DNA of 64,000 nucleotides, taken from contig NZ_QLMA01000001.1 of NCBI RefSeq assembly GCF_003259435.1, positions 62,001-126,000 on the forward strand, written 5' to 3'. The translations under genes and the position numbers were made by a program. The stretch is from Chitinophaga dinghuensis. Lineage in GTDB: Bacteria; Bacteroidota; Bacteroidia; Chitinophagales; Chitinophagaceae. How positions within the stretch are numbered: the stretch's first letter is position 1; the number at the start of each line of letters is the position of its first letter. The notes under the pieces were generated by a model, which saw only the letters and a list, made by a program, of their open reading frames with translations, was not told the origin of the DNA and ran no database searches. Shown here in pieces: positions 54,547 to 63,410 of this stretch.

Positions 54547-55893
54547 ATGCAGCAACTATATCCTATTCAATACATGTGGCCCCGTTTCATGCTATGGAAG
54601 GTAGCGTGTTTGTTCTTCTCTATTTCAGTTTGTGGGCAATCGGCTATTATCAGTGGAAAGGTAGCTGGTGGGCGCAGTGGCCAGCAGGTCTCGCTTTCTT
54701 ATTGGGAGCAGCCGGGCATATCTCCTGTAATCACGATGGATGCTGTTTTAGCAAAGGATTCTTTTTATTTTTCGCTGCCGACATGGACGGGGCAAGAATT
54801 GTTTTTTTATGTAGATGCTGGTGGAGAAGGGTTTTATGGTATTGTTAGTAAGGGAGATAATATTTATCTGGAGTTTCGGGGAGACACGATTTGCTTTTCC
54901 GGCCGTGGATCTGCGGCCAACAGGGCTTTATACCTTGGGCGGATAGCTGCAAGGGGTCGGACGAATATGCGCGTGGCAGATCAGCTGGAGTATGATCAGA
55001 AGGCCATTCCGCAGGTAGATGCCGTACTACAATCGTATAGAGATAGTTTGTCAGGATCTCTGTATGCCTTGCTGCGCGCGGAGTTGCTGGGGAAGATCGG
55101 TTCAAGGATGATAGGCGTTTATTGGGAGCAGGAGCCAGACAAACAGGAAGGTATATATAATAGGTATATAGGTCCCGTATTGGCAAAGCTGCCTGCGGAT
55201 GATAACAGCGCATTATCCGGGCATTACCTGGATTACCTGTTAGACAAAGCGCAGTTGGATTATCATCGGGCTATGCATCGTCAGTGCACGCATGGCGCAG
55301 TATATGAGTGGATTAAAACCCATTACAGTGGGGGATTGCAGGAGAGGTTACTGGCGCATCAGTTATTATTGGCTTTTGCATTGGGCGGTCAGCAGGAAGA
55401 GCTGGAGCAATGTGCGGAAGATTATCTGAAGATGGTTCGTTCCGAGAGTTGTAAAGTGGCCGTGGCGGTTCCTTTCAGCAGGATGCGGCGAGGTATCCGG
55501 AGAGGCTTGCCAGCGCCGGGTTTCAGTCTGCCTGATAATAAAGGAAACAATATTGCACTGAGTCAGTTTTCCGGGAAGGTAGTGCTACTGCACTTCTGTG
55601 CAGATGATGATAATCTGACGCCTACCTTGGATGAGATCAGTAAATGCTTTGATAAAAAGGAAGTCGCCTTTCTTCATATTGGTATGACGCCATTGCCTAT
55701 CCATGAAAATGGGATTCAATTATTTCCGGGAAATCAATTGCCCGCTATCCAACGTGATTACAATGTTTCTGCCTGTCCTACTCTGATAGTTATCGCACGT
55801 AACGGCCGTATTTTCGCAGTAAAGCCACCTAATCCATCCAACGATGAGGGGAACGAATTAACTAATATTATTTACGAGGCACTACAACAATAA
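54547..55893 (+). CDS. Thioredoxin-fold protein without a CxxC motif
   Basis: This 448-residue exported protein has a DUF4369-like N-terminal region (about 35-130), a helical middle and a C-terminal TlpA/AhpC-like thioredoxin fold (about 320-445). In TlpA proteins the first helix carries WCxPC; here the region reads LLHFCADDDNLTPTLDEISK, so the redox cysteine pair is missing. The cis-proline segment SACPTLIVIA is kept. It is therefore probably not a thiol oxidoreductase and may bind a partner instead. Met10 (54574) would give a cleaner signal peptide. Confidence 0.83.
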   Translation: MQQLYPIQYMWPRFMLWKVACLFFSISVCGQSAIISGKVAGGRSGQQVSLSYWEQPGISPVITMDAVLAKDSFYFSLPTWTGQELFFYVDAGGEGFYGIVSKGDNIYLEFRGDTICFSGRGSAANRALYLGRIAARGRTNMRVADQLEYDQKAIPQVDAVLQSYRDSLSGSLYALLRAELLGKIGSRMIGVYWEQEPDKQEGIYNRYIGPVLAKLPADDNSALSGHYLDYLLDKAQLDYHRAMHRQCTHGAVYEWIKTHYSGGLQERLLAHQLLLAFALGGQQEELEQCAEDYLKMVRSESCKVAVAVPFSRMRRGIRRGLPAPGFSLPDNKGNNIALSQFSGKVVLLHFCADDDNLTPTLDEISKCFDKKEVAFLHIGMTPLPIHENGIQLFPGNQLPAIQRDYNVSACPTLIVIARNGRIFAVKPPNPSNDEGNELTNIIYEALQQ

Positions 55894-56131
55894 AAAATGT
55901 GGATTCCTGCCAATAAATCGCAGTGGGCTGCGTTATATTAGCGGACTCAGATAACCGAAAGGACGCGACTGTAGCGCATAAGCGCTATTTATACGCAGCA
56001 TGGATTATCAGAACTTCAATTAAATCAAGTTACTAATATTTATATTTAAATATATATGATACAGCCTTGGTTTAATCAGTACAAATCCGTAAATTAATTA
56101 TTATACTCATCGTTAAGCCCCTCTATGCCAC

Positions 56132-56410
56132 ATGCCAAAGCGTTATTTTGACCGTTTACAGACCATTGATTACCTGATTAGGATCAAGGGTACCGGAAAG
56201 CCCGCTCAGTTAGCCAAGCGGCTTCGTATTTCAGAGAGAACTCTGTATGAATTCCTCAAGATGATGAAGGAGTTAGGAGCTCCCATTGAGTACGACCGGT
56301 ACAAAGAAAGTTACTATTACTCGGAAAAAGGTGGATTCAACATCCGGTTCACTAAGAACCTGGTCACCGCGAGTGCAGTCTTTCTATTGATCCTTTCTAC
56401 AGTCTGGTAA
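56132..56410 (+). CDS. Small helix-turn-helix protein with hydrophobic C-terminus
   Basis: This 92-residue protein has an HTH_11-type DNA-binding domain (about 5-60): IDYLIRIKGTGKPAQLAKRL then ISERTLYEFLKMMKELGAP. A short beta-wing follows (YDRYKESYYYSEKGGFNIRF). The last 17 residues (TASAVFLLILSTVW end) are strongly hydrophobic and could be a membrane segment, which would be unusual for a transcription factor. No WYL or other sensor domain follows, so it may be a single-domain regulator. It stands alone before a hairpin-rich spacer. Confidence 0.8.
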   Translation: MPKRYFDRLQTIDYLIRIKGTGKPAQLAKRLRISERTLYEFLKMMKELGAPIEYDRYKESYYYSEKGGFNIRFTKNLVTASAVFLLILSTVW

Positions 56411-56540
56411 TTATGACCTGACGCGTCACTCACTTTTGGGTGATGCCATCGTACCTACACCGTTTACCCGGTGTCTCAGATTCTATTGCCTGCCAGGCCC
56501 TTAGCCGGCTTCCACAGAATCTTTTGCTAAATCCATCTTA

Positions 56541-56588
56541 TTAGGTGGACAGGGATACGCTTGTGTCTCTGTCTGCCTAATTTTTTTA
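56541..56588 (+). terminator. Strong intrinsic terminator downstream of the HTH gene
   Basis: A 15-bp stem (56541-56555 with 56566-56580) with three G-U pairs closes a 10-nt loop, followed by seven T residues. It ends the transcript of the HTH gene and the structured part of the spacer. Confidence 0.85.
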
Positions 56589-56781
56589 TTTTAATTTATT
56601 GTTTTTCTTTTTCTGTTAACATCCAATATACATTTGGCCCATTTTTTACGTCGATCTTTAGAATAGAAAAAAAGTCAATGATGTGTCGGAACAGTAACAT
56701 AAAATCAGTAGCAGCCCCCACAGGCAACGATATAAGATATTTTTTTTCATAACGCGGTTTAGATTAGATTTTTGAAACTAC

Positions 56782-56814
56782 GCAGGTTTCTATCCAGTCA
56801 CCTGCCATTTTTTT
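56782..56814 (+). terminator. Second terminator-like hairpin before the LytTR gene
   Basis: GCAGGT (56782-56787) pairs with ACCTGC (56800-56805) around a 12-nt loop, followed by CATTTTTTT. It may end a small RNA started at the TACATTTG element near 56629. Confidence 0.45.
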
Positions 56815-56881
56815 AAAATTCACCCAGGCATTGCCAAATGAGTGTGCCACTTAATTAAAAACAAATAATACATCAAATTAT

Positions 56882-57583
56882 ATGATGTTAAATTGTCTAA
56901 TTTTAGGAGAGATACCTAACGGATTCCAGAACCTCGAAAGGTTTATAAATGATACCTCCTTCACCTTCCTGGCAGAACATTGCCAGTCTTTCAATGACGC
57001 ACTTCCCATTCTGGAAACAGAAGCCATTCATCTCCTGTTCGCCGGAAACCCTCCCGCAAATCAACTCGCGCACCACGAAGAACAACATGACCTGAGAATC
57101 CTCGTGCTTTCCTATCCAGACAATAACCCTTATCCCTTCTTTGTTTGCCACGAAGAAGTACTCTTCCCATACCTTACCTACGAAGCTTTTTATAACACTG
57201 TACACAGACTTTACAACATCATCGACATGGAAGGACAAGAAACAATTCCCCCAAGAACAGCCGACCACTTCATGCTCCGCTGTGATAATCGGTACGAAAA
57301 AATAATTTATGACGACCTCCGTTACCTGGAAGTAGTGGATAATCATATCATTCTCCACACCAAAGACAGTCAGATCACCACCACGGAGAAACTCGACTGG
57401 ATCATGGCCCAGTTACCACTCAACGCATTTATGCACGTCCACAGATGGTATGTAGTTGGATTCCGATACATAGACCACCTCGCAGAAGATCATGTCTATA
57501 TCGGCACAGCAAGGATTCCACTCTCCAGAAACATAGGACAGGAACTGGAAAGAAGATATAAGAAACGCTGGCAGAAATCTTAG
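56882..57583 (+). CDS. LytTR-family regulator with degenerate receiver domain
   Basis: This 233-residue protein has the two-part layout of LytTR response regulators. The C-terminal LytTR DNA-binding domain (about 133-230, with LRCDNRYEKIIYDDLRYLEV and HRWYVVGFRYI) is intact. The N-terminal receiver (about 1-110) is decayed: the acidic pair reads LILGEIP, the expected phospho-Asp region reads LLFAGNPPAN, and the conserved Lys is missing. Phosphorylation is therefore unlikely. No histidine kinase gene is adjacent. It could be constitutively active or use another signal. A bidirectional terminator follows. Confidence 0.88.
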   Translation: MMLNCLILGEIPNGFQNLERFINDTSFTFLAEHCQSFNDALPILETEAIHLLFAGNPPANQLAHHEEQHDLRILVLSYPDNNPYPFFVCHEEVLFPYLTYEAFYNTVHRLYNIIDMEGQETIPPRTADHFMLRCDNRYEKIIYDDLRYLEVVDNHIILHTKDSQITTTEKLDWIMAQLPLNAFMHVHRWYVVGFRYIDHLAEDHVYIGTARIPLSRNIGQELERRYKKRWQKS

Positions 57584-57586
57584 CCA

Positions 57587-57622
57587 TAAAAAAAGAGCAG
57601 TGCACCGCACTGCTCTTTTTTG
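57587..57622. terminator. Bidirectional intrinsic terminator
   Basis: GAGCAGTGC (57595-57603) pairs perfectly with GCACTGCTC (57607-57615) around ACC, with A- and T-runs on the two sides. It serves the convergent LytTR and virJ genes. Confidence 0.92.
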
Positions 57623-57635
57623 TTTTCTACATATG

Positions 57636-58343
57636 TTATTGTGCAAACATGGCCATCAGTCGCGCCGCTACACCACCAGCATCTTCATCATAAGTATGCC
57701 CCCCTGGTAACAACAACCGCTTGTAATTATGTATGGTCAGCTCGGTCAGATTGAAATCTTTCTCTTCTGCACCAAATACCAGCAATATGGGCTTACTGAT
57801 TTTATTGATCTCCGCAGGTACACTCATTCCTTTATTATTGCTCTTCCCAAGCATATCTGATAAATGTACTTCCAGATCCGTAAACCTGGAGGGAGATAAT
57901 AAAATTATCTGCTGCACTGCATTTTCCAAATCCCCGGGTAGATGAGTGTAAATAAAGGGCATCACGTCTGCCCCTAACGAATATCCAATGAGAATAATAC
58001 CATTATGACTATTCCACTGTGATTGGTAAAACTTGATCAGGTTGGCTACATCCAGGCCCGCCTGTGCAGGCGTTTTCTTGTTCCAGAAATACTTCAGCGC
58101 ATTCAATGCCACCACCGGATAATTCTTTTTATGGAATTCATCGATTACGTTGGCAGAAAACTTTTTCATGCCGCCATCTCCGGTAATGTAAAAGATCAAT
58201 GGCAGATTACTGTTGGCATCTGCAGGTTTGGCCTGAACCGGAAGATTACCTGGAGCATTTTGCGCCTGTACGCCCGTATGAACCTGAAATAATGCTGCAA
58301 TAGCCAAAATCAGTAATGTTATTCGTCTTTTTCCTTTTATCAT
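57636..58343 (-). CDS. VirJ/AcvB-type periplasmic serine hydrolase
   Basis: This exported 235-residue alpha/beta-hydrolase (signal peptide about 1-27, ending GVQAQ) matches VirJ/AcvB proteins. The nucleophile is Ser122 in GYSLGADVMPF; Asp in FGAEEKDFN and His in LPGGHTYD complete a plausible triad. In Agrobacterium, AcvB hydrolyses lysyl-phosphatidylglycerol. Here the gene lies 54 bp downstream of mprF on the same strand, which makes that enzyme activity likely by context. It would balance or remove the lipid that MprF makes. Confidence 0.88.
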   Translation of the reverse strand: MIKGKRRITLLILAIAALFQVHTGVQAQNAPGNLPVQAKPADANSNLPLIFYITGDGGMKKFSANVIDEFHKKNYPVVALNALKYFWNKKTPAQAGLDVANLIKFYQSQWNSHNGIILIGYSLGADVMPFIYTHLPGDLENAVQQIILLSPSRFTDLEVHLSDMLGKSNNKGMSVPAEINKISKPILLVFGAEEKDFNLTELTIHNYKRLLLPGGHTYDEDAGGVAARLMAMFAQ

Positions 58344-58397
58344 AGCTTAAATCCCTACCGCAAAAAAACAAAATCCATTCCGTATTGTTCGTAACTA

Positions 58398-60986
58398 TTA
58401 TGGCTGCATCACTTTACTGAGTGCTACCGGCAGTTGTAACAGATCAAAATCATGCTCGTATACCAGGTATTTGTTCGTCCACTCGGTGGCATATTTATCC
58501 TTGAACTCTCTGAGCCCCTGATAATGACGGAATAGCCTCAACTTTTCATAAGCATATTTCACCATTTGCTCTGCTGTATTCTCTGGCTGGCTAATCCCCG
58601 ACATCGGTACCATACCCAGGTTCAGGAATTCCAGTCCTTTCGCCTGCGCATCCTGAATCAAAGCAATAATCAATGCATCCATTACGCCGCCAGGAGCATC
58701 CGAACGTTTACGAATCAAATCGTAGGTACATTCTCCCGGCGTATAATCCGGAATGATATTCAGGAAGGCTACAATTTCCCCGTCTGCATTAGATACTGTG
58801 ATCACATCCTGGTGACGAATGGCCTCTTCATCAAATAAGCCCTGAGAGAAGGTCATCTCCTTTACTTCATACTGTTTCAGCCATTCATCGCTGACGGCCT
58901 TTAATTCTGCCAGTCGCGCATCCGTTTGTGGAGCTACATGCATTTGCGTGATATAGCCTTTATTCGCCAAGCTATTCAATCCATTTCGAAGGGATTTCTT
59001 ATCCTTTCCACTCAGGCTGAAATGACGAAGGTCCATAATCGCTTCCTGGCCTATCAGCATTCGCTTCTTTTTCAGTTTGTTGAAGTAGTAGGTGCTATCT
59101 TCATCCACGCGATAAAAAGCCGGTCTTAAGCCCATTTTATGGCATTGTTGCTCAAACTCTTCCAATATGGCGAGCTTGTCGTCTTCGCTACAAACGGGTT
59201 CTTCTAAAACAATCGCGAAGCTACTCGCCACCCGATAAGCAATAAATCCTTCATATTCTTCTGAAACGAATAACAACTTATCGCTACCCACTTTGAAATA
59301 ATCCATAGGGGAGCTACCATATTGACTCAGATAGAATCTTGCTTTTTCCAGTGCAGTGTTGCTATGTTTGGCCACATGCAGGTAAGGGCGAATAATCGTA
59401 TAAAACAGGAAGGCCCATGCGCTTACACCCAGTACCCGGATAGCAGACATAAACTCCCGTCCGAACCTTGTTACAGGCACGAGGCCGTCGTCATCCAGGA
59501 GCATAAAGCCATGAAAGGCATGACGGAGCGATTGCTGCCAGGTGAAATCAATACCAAAATGTCTGACATTCAGGAAATAAAATCCAATACTGCCAAACAC
59601 CAGCACCACCATGAAAGTGCCGATGGCCGTCACCACTCCTATATTCACCAGTTGCGGATTACTTTTTACCCGATACTGTTTCGCAGTAATCAACAGAATC
59701 ACGCTGGTCAATAACGCCAGCGAAGCCTCCTCATAATCCAACGCCTTACTGATATGCCCCAGCACCGACAGCAAAGAGACAGACAGCGCCACTATCCAGG
59801 CACTGCGTAATCCACGGAACAGGAAGGTGGCAGTAACCAACAAAATCAATCCCAGAAATACGACCAATAAATTGGAGGCATGAATGGAGGTGCCAGGAAT
59901 CAGCGCCCTCAGCAAATGCATACGGTAAGCTAACGGTGGCGTAAGTACGGAGAATATATTGACCATTCCCAGCAGGAAGATAAGAATGGGTGGTAACAGT
60001 CGTAAAACCAACTCTTTACCCTTCAAAGCAAAGGCAAACATACCAGCTATCAAAGGCAGCCAGAATTCGAACAGGCGGAATAACAAAGTGATTTCCAATG
60101 CTTGCAACGTCGTATAGCCGTAACCGGAAAGCAGGTATGCCAGCGACAATTCAATAGCGCCAAGTCCGCGCAGGAATGGCGATATTATCAGGAATATGGT
60201 AGCTACAATGTAGCCTACACAGGCTGCCTCCAGGGATGGATGCACGCCTACTGCCAGCATACTGATATACAGATGGGCCACACCTGCTACTTCGATCAGT
60301 ACAGATGCCAGTACCGTATTCATGAATGCAGGAACCGACAAATGGAAAGTGAAGATCGAGTCTACCTGCTGCGCTGCTCCTGGGAAATATTTTACTAAAA
60401 GTCGGTATAATACCCCTTTATGCTGCATGGACCTCACTACGCCCACTACTGCACCCAGTAGCAAACAGATGGTAACCAGCCCCCAGGCGGCATCTCGCAT
60501 AGATCCTGCGTGCATCATTGAATACAGGACCACCGGTATGCCTACGAGAAAAACAGAAAGGATACCTACAAATCCATAAATGCCCGAAGCCTGATGAATT
60601 TGTTGTTTATGCAGATGTTGTTCGCGTCTTAAACTTTGTGGCAGATAGGCCAGAGAGCTGATACCTCCGGCAGGAAGAAACACAGAAAGTAAATTTCTTT
60701 TCAGGAAAAGTTCTGTACTTCTGACAATATTCAACCTGGAACCTACAGAGCGAAAACTAAATACATACATCGCTGCCTGCAATAGTATATACGCTCCCGT
60801 TATTGCCACTCCAATGATTACCCAAACTCTGTCGGCCTGTTCTATCGCGGGTATCAGGGCTTTTAATTCGTGACGTTGTGAACGGAAAAAATAAATGGCA
60901 AGAAGGATGAACAGTACGGCTAACAGTTCCTTCCAGTGTAATTTTCGCAAAAATGCTAATGAAAAAAATTTGCTTCCCCTGGACAT
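58398..60986 (-). CDS. mprF: MprF-type lysylphosphatidylglycerol synthase/flippase
   Basis: MprF adds lysine from Lys-tRNA to phosphatidylglycerol and moves the product to the outer leaflet, lowering membrane negative charge and resistance to cationic peptides. The 862-residue protein has about 12-14 N-terminal membrane helices (to about 520) and a cytoplasmic DUF2156 catalytic domain (about 545-850), including GKDKKSLRNGLNSL and LNLGMVPMSG. Both parts are intact. On the minus strand, TAACTTTG (complement of 61021-61028) is a good -7 element 35 bp ahead of the start codon; no -33 box was seen. It is followed by virJ. Confidence 0.93.
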   Translation of the reverse strand: MSRGSKFFSLAFLRKLHWKELLAVLFILLAIYFFRSQRHELKALIPAIEQADRVWVIIGVAITGAYILLQAAMYVFSFRSVGSRLNIVRSTELFLKRNLLSVFLPAGGISSLAYLPQSLRREQHLHKQQIHQASGIYGFVGILSVFLVGIPVVLYSMMHAGSMRDAAWGLVTICLLLGAVVGVVRSMQHKGVLYRLLVKYFPGAAQQVDSIFTFHLSVPAFMNTVLASVLIEVAGVAHLYISMLAVGVHPSLEAACVGYIVATIFLIISPFLRGLGAIELSLAYLLSGYGYTTLQALEITLLFRLFEFWLPLIAGMFAFALKGKELVLRLLPPILIFLLGMVNIFSVLTPPLAYRMHLLRALIPGTSIHASNLLVVFLGLILLVTATFLFRGLRSAWIVALSVSLLSVLGHISKALDYEEASLALLTSVILLITAKQYRVKSNPQLVNIGVVTAIGTFMVVLVFGSIGFYFLNVRHFGIDFTWQQSLRHAFHGFMLLDDDGLVPVTRFGREFMSAIRVLGVSAWAFLFYTIIRPYLHVAKHSNTALEKARFYLSQYGSSPMDYFKVGSDKLLFVSEEYEGFIAYRVASSFAIVLEEPVCSEDDKLAILEEFEQQCHKMGLRPAFYRVDEDSTYYFNKLKKKRMLIGQEAIMDLRHFSLSGKDKKSLRNGLNSLANKGYITQMHVAPQTDARLAELKAVSDEWLKQYEVKEMTFSQGLFDEEAIRHQDVITVSNADGEIVAFLNIIPDYTPGECTYDLIRKRSDAPGGVMDALIIALIQDAQAKGLEFLNLGMVPMSGISQPENTAEQMVKYAYEKLRLFRHYQGLREFKDKYATEWTNKYLVYEHDFDLLQLPVALSKVMQP

Positions 60987-61084
60987 AATCAGTAACGCTT
61001 CAGTCTATAGATTTAACTAACAAAGTTAGCCTTTGTTATGTTGAAATAGCCGCCTGAGCCCGACTTTAATAAGATTTTAATTTC

Positions 61085-62704
61085 TTATAATCTGTTGATA
61101 ATGATGACTTTTTCGGTATGAATTATTTTGTTGTCTTCAATGATGAATTGGAGGAAGTAGGTTCCTGCGCTCAGATTAGTAGGAATATCGAAATCATAAT
61201 AATTCCGATTATAAGGCGGTTGTGCGGTATTCAAATAACCCACACGTCGGCCGGGTACATCCACGAGCACTATGGCTTTGACTCTTAATGCTTCATTGTA
61301 ATAAATATGCAGTCGGGTGCCTGTTCTTACTGGATTAGGCCACACATTTACGTCGCCAGTGGCGGTTTTCCCGCGTACCATTCGAACCGGACTATAGAAG
61401 AAACTGCCATCGGTCATGGTAACTTTCAGGCGATAAAGCAATGATACAGAGGAATCCTGTATATCGCGGGTTTCATAGCCGGAAGGAATGTAACTGAGGC
61501 CGTTAGAGTTCCTGGTTGGCATAAATCCAATGGAATCAAAACCAGGAGCAGTCAGTGTTTTGCGCTCTATGGTAAATCCTTTCAGGAAGTATTCCCGCAC
61601 GGTGCCCCAACGGAGAATGATAGAGTCGGGGAGCAACGCACTGCGGAATGCATCAAAAAATTGCAGCACCGTTTTACCAGGATTGCTATTTATTTCTGCT
61701 ACCATGCTGGTAAAGAATGAGTTGGGACCAGCAAGTAGGAAGGATCGGCTGTTGTAGGCTGCTGATGGATTGGGGGGACCGGTGGTATAAATATTGGGAG
61801 ACACGGGTACGCCGTTACTGCGGGCGGTATCCCAGTTGGCGCCACTGAACCTCGATACATAACTACTGCCGCGGTTTGCTTCATATGCCGGTCCTTCATC
61901 CGATAAACGGTGTACCAGGGTGATATTAGCATTGGTATTGGGGGTGAGCGCATCTATTTGCCAGGTTCTGTTGACGGTACTCATTAAGAGATTGGAACCT
62001 TGCGTGAGTCCGGATAACACACTATCGCTGACGGCTGCACGAAAAGTACTGGTATTGTCCGCACTGCTGACAACTGCTGGCGTATAGGATGTGGGCCTTG
62101 TTCCAATGGGAAAAACTACTTCTCCATCGCTGGGCGAAATATTGGATCTGTAGAGGAATCCATTGCCAAACCGGCCACCGGTAATGATATAGTTGCTATC
62201 TGAGTAATTGCGTATAGTCCCTGGCGTTTGGTGACCTACTACCAGATTCCACCCGTTTAGAAAAATAGAACCTCTGCGAAGGTCCAGCTCATGGCTGATT
62301 TTCAGGTCATTTAAATCCTCCAGGATTAGTCCTGGTGAATTGACCAGCCGAAGATTAGGAAATACAGTACCGGCATTTTGGGAGACGTTATACCCTCCGC
62401 TCACAAACTGATACACGATGGCTGGATTGGATTTTCCGGGCTGAATGAACTGAAACCAGCCGCCAGTGCCGCTTAGTCCGTCACTACTTTCATCCAGGAT
62501 GGATGCTCCCGGATTGTTTCTCCAATGCAGTCCGTAAAAATTAATCACAGATCCGGGTGTGGATAATAGGAGTCCTTCATGCGTCATGTCTCCGAAAATG
62601 GCGATGGTGTCGCCACCATAGACCGCCATTTTCCCGCCAGGATGCAGCCATGCGCCGGATTGTGCCTGCAATAGTAAAGTGCAGTACAACAGCAAAAAGG
62701 TCAA
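61085..62704 (-). CDS. Secreted protein with T9SS type A sorting domain
   Basis: This 539-residue exported protein (signal peptide about 1-14) ends in a type IX secretion sorting domain (about 455-539): VWPNPVRTGTRLHIYY, then SAGTYFLQFIIED and the final basic stretch. T9SS cargo is carried across the outer membrane and often attached to the cell surface. The body has no clear catalytic domain and is rich in Ser, Asn and Gly, with repeated beta-type segments, suggesting an adhesin-like or structural role. It is the last gene of a three-gene unit. Confidence 0.87.
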   Translation of the reverse strand: MTFLLLYCTLLLQAQSGAWLHPGGKMAVYGGDTIAIFGDMTHEGLLLSTPGSVINFYGLHWRNNPGASILDESSDGLSGTGGWFQFIQPGKSNPAIVYQFVSGGYNVSQNAGTVFPNLRLVNSPGLILEDLNDLKISHELDLRRGSIFLNGWNLVVGHQTPGTIRNYSDSNYIITGGRFGNGFLYRSNISPSDGEVVFPIGTRPTSYTPAVVSSADNTSTFRAAVSDSVLSGLTQGSNLLMSTVNRTWQIDALTPNTNANITLVHRLSDEGPAYEANRGSSYVSRFSGANWDTARSNGVPVSPNIYTTGPPNPSAAYNSRSFLLAGPNSFFTSMVAEINSNPGKTVLQFFDAFRSALLPDSIILRWGTVREYFLKGFTIERKTLTAPGFDSIGFMPTRNSNGLSYIPSGYETRDIQDSSVSLLYRLKVTMTDGSFFYSPVRMVRGKTATGDVNVWPNPVRTGTRLHIYYNEALRVKAIVLVDVPGRRVGYLNTAQPPYNRNYYDFDIPTNLSAGTYFLQFIIEDNKIIHTEKVIIINRL

Positions 62705-62735
62705 TATCGTTTTTCGTATATAGATAATCGTTGCT

Positions 62736-63374
62736 TTAATATCCTGTTATAGTAAAGTAGACTTTATGCGTGACGTCGGTATCCATGACGGTTCCGCTAA
62801 GTAGCGCTACCAGCGCGGAGTTACCGACCGTCACTGCAAATTGTATTTTCGTCAGACTAAAAGAAGAAACCGTTACGATAGGTGAATTGGTATTATTGGT
62901 TCCTCCTGCACCGGTTGCCTGGATATTGATAATCTTGGTATAAAAGCCTGATGGTATATTCACAACAGGCAAACCGGTGCTGAGATTCTGTACTGAGTCT
63001 ACTATAATTTTTATTGGATTAGTGATAGGCGTATTGGTGCCGGCGCCTGCCAGCGAGTAATAGGTTTGTGATACCGTTGGTATTACAATCTTCTGCCAGC
63101 TGGCGCCTACACGGAGATACAGACTACTGTCTGTAGTGCTGAAAACAATCATTCCTGCCGGCGCAGAACTCAATGGGGCTGCGGCCATTGCAGCCGGCGT
63201 GACGCGGGTAAGCAGCAACCCCTGGTTCGTAGAGGCCAACTCCAGTACGGCAGACTTAGTGGTGGCTGTGGTTCCGAGATTACCTAATCGTAGCTGCTGT
63301 GCCTGAACAACTCCAAACAACAGCATCAATAGCACTGAAAGCCACATCACCCTTAGGTTTTGTTGCATGCACAA
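62736..63374 (-). CDS. Secreted beta-rich fibre-like protein
   Basis: This 212-residue exported protein has a signal peptide (about 1-25, ending VVQAQ) followed by LRLGNLGTTATTKSAVLELA, a start often seen in Bacteroidota surface proteins with tail-fibre-like modules. The rest is Thr/Ser/Val-rich with no catalytic motif. It lies 36 bp after the partial gene and 31 bp before the T9SS cargo gene, so all three are likely one operon. It may be a component of a surface layer or fibre. Confidence 0.8.
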   Translation of the reverse strand: MCMQQNLRVMWLSVLLMLLFGVVQAQQLRLGNLGTTATTKSAVLELASTNQGLLLTRVTPAAMAAAPLSSAPAGMIVFSTTDSSLYLRVGASWQKIVIPTVSQTYYSLAGAGTNTPITNPIKIIVDSVQNLSTGLPVVNIPSGFYTKIINIQATGAGGTNNTNSPIVTVSSFSLTKIQFAVTVGNSALVALLSGTVMDTDVTHKVYFTITGY

Positions 63375-63410
63375 ATTTTTAGGTGAACTAATGGACTAAC
63401 CTGCCCGGTA

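Larger units (their letters stand above)
56411..56881. other. Hairpin-rich non-coding spacer
   Basis: This 471 bp spacer holds a structured first part (56430-56530, with ACACCG/CGGTGT and AGATTCT/AGAATCT pairings enclosing GCC/GGC-rich arms), a strong terminator (56541-56588), a TACATTTG -7-type element (56629-56636), and a second terminator-like hairpin (56782-56814). A 24-codon frame at 56680 is not convincing. A small RNA between 56640 and 56814 is possible. Confidence 0.55.

Noticed and set aside
56561-56752. 63-codon frame in the spacer before the LytTR gene
   Set aside because: It starts inside a terminator hairpin and is built from the T-rich tail; a coding role is unlikely.
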